This document shows positions 1-5,056 of a stretch of 7,380 bases of DNA, piece after piece. Location of the stretch: positions 1 to 7,380 of the forward strand of contig NZ_JBASCU010000035.1 in NCBI RefSeq assembly GCF_049651805.1, read 5' to 3'. This DNA comes from Pseudolysinimonas_A sp049651805 (GTDB lineage: Bacteria; Actinomycetota; Actinomycetes; Actinomycetales; Microbacteriaceae). The notes under the pieces were generated by a model. It was not told where the DNA came from and searched no databases. It was given only the letters and a program-made list of their open reading frames with translations. Both the position numbers and the translations under genes were made by a program. The stretch's first letter is position 1. Each line of letters begins with the position of its first letter.

Positions 1-76
1 TCAGCAGCCGCGCGAACTCGCGTTGCTTATCCACCATCGGAGGCCGTCCCGGACGACGGCTAGAACCAGATCGCAT
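1..76 (-). CDS. N-terminal fragment of probable IS30-family transposase (runs off the left edge)
   Basis: Only the first 25 codons are in the window. They read MRSGSSRRPGRPPMVDKQRE followed by FARLL. A basic stretch, then GRPP, then a helix rich in K/R/E/F/L resembles the start of actinobacterial IS30-type transposases, just before their helix-turn-helix; this is recalled family resemblance from a very short piece. The ATG at 74-76 is chosen because a purine-rich stretch (GAGGTAAGTAGGTGG on the minus strand) lies just upstream; an in-frame ATG at 35-37 is the alternative. If correct, it would catalyse movement of an insertion sequence whose end should lie in 77-353. It could instead be another DNA-binding protein with a basic N-terminus. 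Family assignment is moderate to low confidence; the reading frame itself is likely real. Confidence 0.45.
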   Translation of the reverse strand, partial: MRSGSSRRPGRPPMVDKQREFARLL

Positions 77-353
77 ACCCACCTACTTACCTCAGGTGTA
101 GCTACGATCCCTGGAATCCGCCGAGCACAACTGGGGAATTTCAGTGAGCGCCGTCACCGGCGCTCAGCGAATCGCAAATGCCGAGAATGAACGGAAATGC
201 TGGGACCGCGCTTGAGTGCGATTTCAGCTGGCCAGGCGCGGTTGAACATCGGAGCTAGGCGGCCGCCCGTCGCGGACGTAGGTGCCTGGCCGCGAGGCAA
301 TGTTTGACCGCAAACTCGACGGAACCGGCCTCGTCGACCTCGACGTTGTGGCT
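77..353. other. Non-coding stretch between transposase start and hicB-rmuC end
   Basis: I see no convincing gene here; the reading frames lack recognisable protein character. It lies upstream of the leftward transposase-like gene and downstream of the leftward hicB-rmuC gene. It holds the promoter region of the former, any terminator of the latter, and the hairpin at 145-166. If the left gene is a transposase, the end of that insertion sequence should be inside this stretch, but I cannot fix its boundary without the other end of the element. Confidence 0.5.
145..166. repeat. Perfect 9-bp inverted repeat with 4-base loop
   Basis: TGAGCGCCG (145-153), loop TCAC (154-157), CGGCGCTCA (158-166). 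The stem is perfect and GC-rich. No T-run follows on either side, so it is not a canonical intrinsic terminator. It could still stop transcription coming leftward from the hic operon. It could also be part of an insertion-sequence end or target; IS30 itself is known to prefer long palindromic targets. Confidence 0.6.
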
Positions 354-1361
354 CTAGGCCGACCGAGGAAGCTTGACGACAGGGCGAATCTTCCTCGGGC
401 CGCTAGCGGATGGCCCAGTCAAGAAGCGCTCGGGGAGATCGCTCGTCACGTCGAAGGCCGCGCGTGCCTCCACAACGATCGCTTCGTGGCGCCATGCAAC
501 CGCTACGGACTTGAGGACCGAATAGAGCGTGACCGGAGAAGCAAGTGCGACGTGCCTTGAGAAGGCGTACTCCATGATGGAAGGGTCCCTCGCTAGAAGG
601 GCGGAGAGGTGGGCTTCGCTTGGTACAAACGCAACGATCATCTCCGGACTCGGCTCTAGGTCGTTCCAATAAGAAGGCGAGCCGAGGCGGGTGACGTAGG
701 CCCGAACGTCCTCAGGCTCGCCATCCAGCGATTCGAGCGGGATCTTTGCGTCGATAGCAATGCTCTTTCCGCCCGGAAGGCTCACGACCATGTCTGGCCT
801 GCTGTGTTTGCTCTCGGGATTAACCACGCGGGCGTCAAAGTCGACGTGTTGGAGCATGCCTGCGGTTTCCGCGACCGACCGAAGCTGGGTCTCGCCTCGC
901 GCTTCGCGAGCTGCGTTTGTCGTTAGCTCGGCGAGCGTCGTTGCCGTCGCGAGGAGACTGCTCGATGGTTCTTCGTTGCCGCGAATCTGTGACACGCGAC
1001 CGGGGGAGATGTTCAGAAGGTGCGCAGCATCTCGTACGGACCAACCCAGCTCTGACAGCTCGTGCACGAGGGTCGTTGTCTGATCAGCGAGGGCAGATTG
1101 CACCCGATCTAGTTCAGCGCGGTGCCTGCCGATAAGTGATGCGGCGCGGGCGACCGCGTCAAGGCCCTCGTACTCATAGTCAAGCTCGAGGGCCGCTTCG
1201 GCACCCTCAGGTAGATCCTCGACAAGGGCGATGACCTCGCGGATCGCCTCGTCGAGCCGAGTGAGGTTACCGGCTTGAGTGTGTGCGCCAGCGAGTGCAG
1301 GGACATCGGCGACCCAGACGTCGCCGTCGTGTGTAACTTCCACCGTGAAGCGAGTGCTCAC
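354..1361 (-). CDS. HicB-like antitoxin fused to helix-turn-helix and RmuC nuclease-like domain
   Basis: A 335-residue protein with three recognisable parts (numbering from the GTG at 1361). Residues 3-60 resemble HicB antitoxin: a beta-rich start (TRFTVEVTHDGDVWVADVP), then LDEAIREVIALVEDLPEG. Residues about 98-127 contain a helix-turn-helix (LGWSVRDAAHLLNISPGRVS). Residues about 152-300 match the RmuC core (DUF195): GE at 156-157, RPD at 188-190, LPGGKSIAIDAK ending at 206, PSYWNDL, a FVPSEA strand, LASPVTLYSVLKSVA and WRHE at 290-293. D190, D204 and K206 fit the D...DxK metal site of PD-(D/E)XK nucleases. E. coli RmuC limits rearrangement at inverted repeats. The long coiled-coil N-terminus of RmuC is missing and the C-terminus ends about 40 residues after WRHE. 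The GTG start overlaps the hicA stop as GTGA and has AAAGGGA upstream; the in-frame ATG at 1370 (338 residues) is the alternative. Expected role: neutralise HicA and repress the operon, with an added DNA-related activity (inference). Confidence 0.8.
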   Translation of the reverse strand: MSTRFTVEVTHDGDVWVADVPALAGAHTQAGNLTRLDEAIREVIALVEDLPEGAEAALELDYEYEGLDAVARAASLIGRHRAELDRVQSALADQTTTLVHELSELGWSVRDAAHLLNISPGRVSQIRGNEEPSSSLLATATTLAELTTNAAREARGETQLRSVAETAGMLQHVDFDARVVNPESKHSRPDMVVSLPGGKSIAIDAKIPLESLDGEPEDVRAYVTRLGSPSYWNDLEPSPEMIVAFVPSEAHLSALLARDPSIMEYAFSRHVALASPVTLYSVLKSVAVAWRHEAIVVEARAAFDVTSDLPERFLTGPSASGPRKIRPVVKLPRSA

Positions 1362-1561
1362 CTCAACCATCCCTTTCCGAAAACGGGCTCGAGGTCCCGC
1401 TCGATTTTGGCTCGAAGGCCCTTACCGATCTCGTGGTCGGGGACCGTCGTGAAGGCGACAATGCCGTTAGCTTCGACCCGGTAACGCATATGGGAACCGC
1501 GCTGACGCACGAACACACCACCCAGAGCTTCGATCTGACGGATGACCTCTCGCGACTTCAC
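1358..1561 (-). CDS. hicA: HicA-family mRNA interferase toxin
   Basis: A 67-residue protein of normal HicA length. It begins MKSREVIRQIEALGGVFVRQ and carries the family signature RGSHMRYR at 21-28, in which H24 is the expected catalytic histidine. VAFTTVPDHEIGKGLRAKI follows, the typical PxHxE(I/L)xxGxLxxI segment. HicA toxins have a double-stranded-RNA-binding fold and cleave mRNA, arresting growth when the partner HicB is lost. The GTG start at 1561 is the only start that gives the complete N-terminal helix. It has no Shine-Dalgarno sequence and lies 6 bases past a predicted -10 box, which suggests a leaderless mRNA. The gene overlaps the downstream hicB-like gene, the usual hicAB order. 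Confidence in the family is high. Confidence 0.9.
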   Translation of the reverse strand: MKSREVIRQIEALGGVFVRQRGSHMRYRVEANGIVAFTTVPDHEIGKGLRAKIERDLEPVFGKGWLR

Positions 1562-1567
1562 TTTAGC

Positions 1568-1607
1568 AGTTTACCCACTAGACACCACAAGTGTCTAGTG
1601 GGTAAAC
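1568..1607 (-). promoter_or_regulatory. Predicted hicA promoter inside a perfect 17-bp inverted repeat (probable operator)
   Basis: GTTTACCCACTAGACAC (1569-1585) is an exact reverse complement of 1591-1607, separated by CACAA. On the minus strand a TAGACA (-35, 1597-1592) is followed after 18 bases by TAAACT (-10, 1573-1568). Transcription would start at about 1561, which is the hicA GTG itself. The repeat covers both promoter boxes, so a protein bound there would block transcription. HicB proteins or their fused helix-turn-helix domains commonly autoregulate in this way; binding here is inferred. Confidence 0.65.
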
Positions 1608-1834
1608 AGATCGTCGCGACCTTGGCGTTCGGCAAACGAAGGCAGTCTCGCACGATGTAGCCCAGCGGCACGATCGCGGCCAACGACAGCACCAGGTGTA
1701 CGCGACCGGCGTCCCCGCCACGCCCGGTGTCACCTCTCGCCGCACCGTCAGCGGAGGGCGACGATTCCCACCCGGAGCGAGGTTCACACGATGTCGAAGA
1801 GAGTGACCGGTGGCGATGACTCGCTTGCGGAGCG
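1608..1834. other. Intergenic stretch between divergent hicA and mtnP; possible decayed gene
   Basis: About 230 bases with no gene I can support. One minus-strand frame contains a hydrophobic run (VLSLAAIVPLGYIV) followed by RDCLRLPNAKVATI, and stops at 1558-1560 just inside hicA. It may be a leftover of a small membrane-protein gene cut by arrival of the hic locus, but it has no clear start and GC-rich DNA often stays open by chance. The promoter of mtnP should lie near the right end of this stretch; I cannot identify a strong -35/-10 pair. Confidence 0.3.
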
Positions 1835-1905
1835 CGCTTACGAACCGGTGACAGTCTCCATTCGGCAACTCTGTCAGCACCGCCCGGTTGAAGACTGGAC
1901 CGGTG
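1835..1905 (+). promoter_or_regulatory. Candidate structured RNA leader, copy 1, covering the mtnP start codon
   Basis: ACCGGT-GA-CAGTCT (1844-1857) can pair with AGACTG-G-ACCGGT (1892-1904), a 12-bp stem with a small internal loop that closes a 34-base interior. The 3' arm runs into the GTG start codon of mtnP (1903-1905), so the folded form should hinder initiation. A second copy at 6105-6175 keeps the stem length, the interior length, the flanking CGCTTACGAAC block and the stem sequence, except for one compensatory pair: G1847-C1901 here is T6117-A6171 there. The interior of this copy shows no strong hairpin. It may be a riboswitch-like or protein-binding leader, since phosphorylases of this family act on S-adenosylmethionine by-products, but no known class is recognised. 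Confidence 0.5.
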
Positions 1906-2697
1906 AGCACCGCACGCACCCCTGTCGCCGTGATCGGCGGGTCGGGCCTCTACTCCCTCTTCGAGCTGGCAGTCTCCGCGAATCGCACGATCCCAACTCC
2001 TTACGGCGTCGTCAACGTGACCGAAGGTGCCCTCGGCGGTCGCCCCGCGGTCTTCCTCCCCCGCCACGGCACCAGCCACTCGGTCGCCCCTCACCGCATC
2101 CCGTACCGCGCGAACATTTGGGCACTCGCATCCCTCGGCGCCCGCGCAATCATCTCCACCGCCGCAGTAGGAGCAGTCGACCCCGCCTACCCCGTCGGAA
2201 CCCTCGCGCTTCCCGACCAGTACCTCGACCGCACCCGCGGACGCGACGACACCTTCTTCGACGAAGACGACGTGCAGCACCTGCCGTCGGCCGATCCGTT
2301 CTGCCCCGAACTCCGCGAAATCGCGAAACCGACAACAGACAAACACGAAGCCACCGTCGCTGTCATCCCCGGCCCCCGCTTCTCGACCCGCGCCGAGTCG
2401 GTCGCCCTGCGGCAGGCCGGCGCGCACCTCGTGAACATGACCCTCTACCCCGAGGTGCCGCTCGCGGCGGAGTTGAACATCGGCACCGTCACCCTCGCCT
2501 TCGTCACCGACAACGACGCCACGCCGAGCGACGAGCCTGTCACCGCCGAAAGAGTGTTCGCCCGATTGAAAGCAGCCCAGCCGCGCATCATCGCCGCCAT
2601 CGAGGCGATCGCCGCCGGCATCCCCGACGACTACCGCGCGCGCGAACTCATCGATCCCGCCGCCGTCGCCCGCGTGCTCGCCAGGCCGACGCGGTGA
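1903..2697 (+). CDS. mtnP: S-methyl-5'-thioadenosine phosphorylase (MTAP/PNP family)
   Basis: A 264-residue trimeric-type purine nucleoside phosphorylase of normal family length. It should split 5'-methylthioadenosine with phosphate into adenine and methylthioribose-1-phosphate, recycling the by-product of polyamine synthesis. Visible family motifs: VIGGSGLY near the N-terminus (phosphate loop), RHGTSHSVAPHRIPYRAN, DQYLDRTRGRDDTFF, GPRFSTRAE and NMTLYPEVPLAAEL (ribose/phosphate site), and VTDNDA, where D203 and D205 match the MTAP aspartates that read the 6-amino group of adenine; inosine/guanosine phosphorylases have Asn there. The GTG at 1903 is chosen because VAVIGG then starts near residue 8 as in the family; the TTG at 1888 only adds KTGP. 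The stop overlaps the start of an epimerase gene as GTGA, but that copy of the epimerase is broken. Cytoplasmic housekeeping function; high confidence in family, good confidence in substrate. Confidence 0.9.
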   Translation: MSTARTPVAVIGGSGLYSLFELAVSANRTIPTPYGVVNVTEGALGGRPAVFLPRHGTSHSVAPHRIPYRANIWALASLGARAIISTAAVGAVDPAYPVGTLALPDQYLDRTRGRDDTFFDEDDVQHLPSADPFCPELREIAKPTTDKHEATVAVIPGPRFSTRAESVALRQAGAHLVNMTLYPEVPLAAELNIGTVTLAFVTDNDATPSDEPVTAERVFARLKAAQPRIIAAIEAIAAGIPDDYRARELIDPAAVARVLARPTR

Positions 2698-2766
2698 GGC
2701 TTCTCGTCACCGGGGGCGCAGGCTTCATCGGGCAGGCCGTCGTCGCCGACGCGCTCGCCGCCGGGT
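2656..2766 (+). repeat. Direct repeat A, left copy (mtnP end plus epimerase start)
   Basis: This 111-base segment matches 6191-6301 with three mismatches (2673/6208, 2699/6234, 2720/6255). It contains the last codons of mtnP, the GTGA overlap and the first 25 codons of the epimerase gene. Similarity ends sharply at 2766/6301. It marks the left edge of the inserted AbiE-type island. Confidence 0.95.
2694..2766 (+). pseudogene. Truncated 5' end of NAD-dependent epimerase gene
   Basis: Starting at the GTG that overlaps the mtnP stop, the frame reads VRLLVTGGAGFIGQAVVADA then LAAG, the NAD-binding Rossmann start of the intact epimerase at 6229. Sequence identity stops after the Gly codon. From there the frame runs as unrelated sequence, antisense to the neighbouring nucleotidyltransferase gene, to a stop at 2922-2924, so it has lost all catalytic parts. 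It is a scar of the rearrangement that brought in the minus-strand island. If translated it would yield a useless peptide of about 76 residues. Confidence 0.9.
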
Positions 2767-2779
2767 ATCGGCACTTTGA

Positions 2780-3520
2780 TCACCGCAGATGTTCGGCCGA
2801 GTCGAGGGCCAGACGCAGCCGAGCGATCCCATCGGCTGCACCGTCGAGGGGCGCCGCGATCGAGGGGTCGGCGACAGTGCGGCCGATCGCATTACGCACT
2901 CGCTGGAAGTCGCGCGTCGAGTAGACGGTGAAGTCGTCGCCGCGGCGGATGAGGGTCGAGAGGATGACGAGATCCTGCACGTGCCGCTTCCATCGCGGGT
3001 CATCGGCGATCTCGAGTGCCGCCGCCTTCGCAGCGATCGCGCCGACAAGTGTGGGTCTCGGCACCTCGCCCGTCCTGCCGGCCACGGTCACCTCCACGCG
3101 CTCGGTTCGGTCGAGCGCGCCCTGAGCGCCCGGCGCGGCGATGGTCCGCTGCCCACCAGCGCCGCGGCGCGAGGAGGCGCGCTCGCCGAGGTGGCGTGGG
3201 ATCAGCACGTCGATGACCGCGAGGTCGCGTACCCAGCGGTGTTGCACCCTGAGGGCAGAGGGAGTGTCGGAGACGAAGCCGAGATCGAGGAGGGCATCGG
3301 TGAAGTTCCGCAAGATGTCGGGATGCGCGCGCACGTCGAGCGCCGCGTCACCGTCGTCGGTCGGGCGTGATGGCGAGGCGCCCCTCTCGCGGCAGTGCAG
3401 GTGCACCAGTTGCCCGCCGACGAGCGTCCAGCCTGCGTCGAACCGTGCGCCCAGCTCGATGAGCGCTTGCCACGCCTGCGTCTGGGCCGCAGACATCGGC
3501 GGGAAGACGATTGGGCTCAT
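2780..3520 (-). CDS. AbiEii/MenT-like nucleotidyltransferase, probable toxin of the second pair
   Basis: A 246-residue protein with the hallmarks of the DUF1814/AbiEii nucleotidyltransferase fold. LVGGQLVHLH (33-42) contains the GG nucleotide-binding turn. R52, T54, D56 and D58 in SRPTDDGDAALDVR form the RxTxDxD metal site. AVIDVLIP supplies the third acidic strand. A late AAKAAAL ... KRHVQDLVIL segment matches the K...R/K-x-K-D-x-x-D-L helix. Relatives include AbiEii and the mycobacterial MenT toxins, some of which add nucleotides to tRNA 3' ends and stop translation; that activity here is inferred. The ATG at 3520 overlaps the stop of the upstream helix-turn-helix gene as ATGA, so the two should be co-translated. 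The gene ends 14 bases from the edge of repeat A, with no visible terminator, and runs convergent to mtnP. A longer upstream frame (to 3724) is overlap with its partner and not part of the protein. Confidence 0.8.
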   Translation of the reverse strand: MSPIVFPPMSAAQTQAWQALIELGARFDAGWTLVGGQLVHLHCRERGASPSRPTDDGDAALDVRAHPDILRNFTDALLDLGFVSDTPSALRVQHRWVRDLAVIDVLIPRHLGERASSRRGAGGQRTIAAPGAQGALDRTERVEVTVAGRTGEVPRPTLVGAIAAKAAALEIADDPRWKRHVQDLVILSTLIRRGDDFTVYSTRDFQRVRNAIGRTVADPSIAAPLDGAADGIARLRLALDSAEHLR

Positions 3521-4173
3521 CTGATGCTCGCGAGGAGGTCGACCACGCGCCCGTCTTCTCGCGGACCGTTCCAGTCGGCGAGGTCGGCGATGACGAGCCC
3601 AAGGGGTGCCACCGCATCTCGCTGCTCCAGGCCGCTGCGGTGTACAACGACGTTGCCCTTCACATCGGCCAGGAGTAGATAGTCGCCCTCCAGCTCGGCG
3701 AGCTGGGAGTAGTCGCGCAGCCACACCTCCGCGACGTCGCCCGACGCCAGGCCCGATCGTGGATCCGAGACTCCTGAGGGAAGCACACGAGGATCTTGGA
3801 GGAGATCACCGACATCCGCCGGCTGTGCGCGGAACACCAGCCGCTCGCCGCGCCTCCGAAGCCACGACGACATCAACTCGGGAGCCTCCTCGCCGGCGTC
3901 GAGAAGTCGCTCTCGATACTTGCGGAGGCGATCGACTCGTACGGCTGGCACGTCAGGATGCCGGGCATCACCGCCCAGCGACGCGATCAGCGCCCACGCC
4001 ATCGACGGCGACATCGGCTGCCCGAGCGGTCGACGCACGGAAAACGCGGCATCGTCGACGATCCACTGTCGCGCCCCGATGCGGTGGCCAGGAAGCTCGC
4101 CCGCGCGCAGGAGTTCGCGAACGCGCTGGGCGCTCACTCCGCGCCACGCCGCATACTCATCGACCGAAGGCAT
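3517..4173 (-). CDS. Helix-turn-helix protein, probable antitoxin/regulator of the second pair
   Basis: A 218-residue protein. Residues 1-43 look like a MerR/excisionase-type helix-turn-helix: MPSVDEYAAWRGVSAQRVRE, then LLRAGELPGHRIGARQWIVD, where HRIGxRQWxxD is the typical wing. Residues about 48-100 contain RPLGQPMSPSMAWALIASLG and an Arg-rich helix (RVDRLRKYRERL). The rest, about 105-218, includes ELEGDYLLLADVKGNVVVHR and ends in a DLADWNGPREDGRVVDLLAS helix; I do not recognise it as a named domain. Position directly before an AbiEii-type nucleotidyltransferase, with an ATGA overlap, is the basis for calling it the antitoxin. The ATG at 4173 gives the complete helix-turn-helix and follows two short palindromes that could be its own operator. 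The role is inferred from context plus the DNA-binding domain; it could be only a transcription factor. Confidence 0.7.
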   Translation of the reverse strand: MPSVDEYAAWRGVSAQRVRELLRAGELPGHRIGARQWIVDDAAFSVRRPLGQPMSPSMAWALIASLGGDARHPDVPAVRVDRLRKYRERLLDAGEEAPELMSSWLRRRGERLVFRAQPADVGDLLQDPRVLPSGVSDPRSGLASGDVAEVWLRDYSQLAELEGDYLLLADVKGNVVVHRSGLEQRDAVAPLGLVIADLADWNGPREDGRVVDLLASIR

Positions 4174-4182
4174 GTCACAAGT

Positions 4183-4211
4183 CTTTCGTTATCGAAATCC
4201 TTGTGTCAAGG
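4183..4211 (-). promoter_or_regulatory. Two adjacent palindromes and a TTGACA box upstream of the second pair
   Basis: TTTCG-TTAT-CGAAA (4184-4197) and CCTTG-TGT-CAAGG (4199-4211) are perfect short inverted repeats just upstream of the ATG at 4173. The second contains a consensus -35 box on the minus strand (TTGACA, 4209-4204). A good -10 box is not visible; the hexamer at the right distance is AAAGAC. The arrangement suggests that the second pair has its own promoter, repressed by its helix-turn-helix protein. Confidence 0.4.
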
Positions 4212-4273
4212 TGGTGGGGCGATGTCGGTGCCTGTGTGCCCTACCAAGTCCGATCGCCGCACGCTGCCGCTCC

Positions 4274-5056
4274 TTACGGTCGGGTCACGAGAGCGGCGGT
4301 CAAGGTCGCCAAGCGTGCCGCCGGAACGTCGACCCTCCCGAGGCGTCGTCGGTCTCGAGCCAGCGCATGAAGCGCTGATGCCGAGTCTCGCCGAGCGCCG
4401 ATCAGCTCAGCGTCGCCGAGGCGCCACTCGCCGATCTCCTCGTCCGAGTAGCTATGGGCGATCTCCAGCAGCCGGTAGATGTCTTCGATGTCGCGGTCCT
4501 GCTGACGGGAGCCGTAGGTGAGCGCCTTCACAATGATCGCGATTTCGACGGTCGGTACGCGCGCCGTGAATTCGAGGAGAGTTCCGTCGAGCAAGGTCGC
4601 GCCCACATCGATGACGATCGGCGCAGCGGCGAGTGCGAGCGCGAGACCAGGTGCGGCGTCGAAGGCTCGTCCGCCGTGCTCGCTGGAGTGGAACCGGCCA
4701 TCCAGCGAGGGAACGAGCAGGTCGACCGACTGCTCCGGTGGAAGCATGCCCGGGGTGGCGAGTTCGGGAACCGCTTTGCTGTAGCTGTTGCCCGACGTCG
4801 CTGAGTACCCGAGGTCGATGAGGCGATCGTGGAGCAGTCCAGTGCCCGCGAACTCGGTCGTGACCGCCGTATCGGCGTCCCGGGTTCGCCTCGGGTCGAC
4901 CCCGGCCACCGGGAAGGCGGTCAAGAGAAGTGAGGTCATCTGCCCACCGACGACGCGAGCGTTGTCATCGGCCGTGACACGTGCGACATCTGCGAGCGCA
5001 CGCAGTGAAAGGTCATCGGCGCGCGAGGTCGCGATCAGTTCTGCGCGACGGGTCAT
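4274..5056 (-). CDS. AbiEii/MenT-like nucleotidyltransferase toxin of the first pair
   Basis: A 260-residue DUF1814-type nucleotidyltransferase. VVGGQMTSLL holds the GG turn (37-38). RRTRDADTAV (56-65) is the RxTxDxD metal site with D60 and D62. SVDLLVP places D112 as the third acidic residue. K177 in EIAIIVKALTYGSRQQ and the following RDIEDIYRLLEIA helix match the family's conserved lysine and C-terminal acidic helix. By family it should transfer nucleotides to an RNA (MenT: tRNA acceptor ends) or a similar target when not neutralised; the actual target here is unknown. The ATG at 5056 overlaps the stop of the upstream AbiEi-like gene as ATGA. About 100 bases separate its end from the next pair. 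All key motif residues are present, so it looks active. Confidence 0.85.
   Translation of the reverse strand: MTRRAELIATSRADDLSLRALADVARVTADDNARVVGGQMTSLLLTAFPVAGVDPRRTRDADTAVTTEFAGTGLLHDRLIDLGYSATSGNSYSKAVPELATPGMLPPEQSVDLLVPSLDGRFHSSEHGGRAFDAAPGLALALAAAPIVIDVGATLLDGTLLEFTARVPTVEIAIIVKALTYGSRQQDRDIEDIYRLLEIAHSYSDEEIGEWRLGDAELIGARRDSASALHALARDRRRLGRVDVPAARLATLTAALVTRP

Noticed and set aside
1569..1607. The long palindrome as an intrinsic terminator
   Set aside because: No T-run follows the stem on either strand, and it overlaps promoter-like boxes directly before hicA.
1858..1891. An interior hairpin in leader copy 1 equal to that in copy 2
   Set aside because: Only a 3-bp pairing can be found there, so the interior hairpin is claimed for copy 2 only.
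1848..1904. A leader peptide with shared ends (VTVS ... VEDWTG) in both leader copies
   Set aside because: The shared residues coincide with the base-paired arms, the interior is not conserved and there is no stop codon, so RNA pairing explains the similarity better.
1578..1919. Shared minus-strand peptides (PVFNR ... GDCHRFVS) in both leader regions
   Set aside because: They are translations of the two stem arms on the opposite strand, with no start site or family resemblance.
2761..2780. GYRHFD-like motif of aldo/keto reductases just after the epimerase stub
   Set aside because: Only six residues match, right at the junction, with nothing of that family after it.
1791..2924. Plus-strand open frame of 377 codons over mtnP
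   Set aside because: It is very rich in Arg, Pro and His and lies in a shifted frame over the clear mtnP gene. Only its last part (from 2694) carries the epimerase stub.
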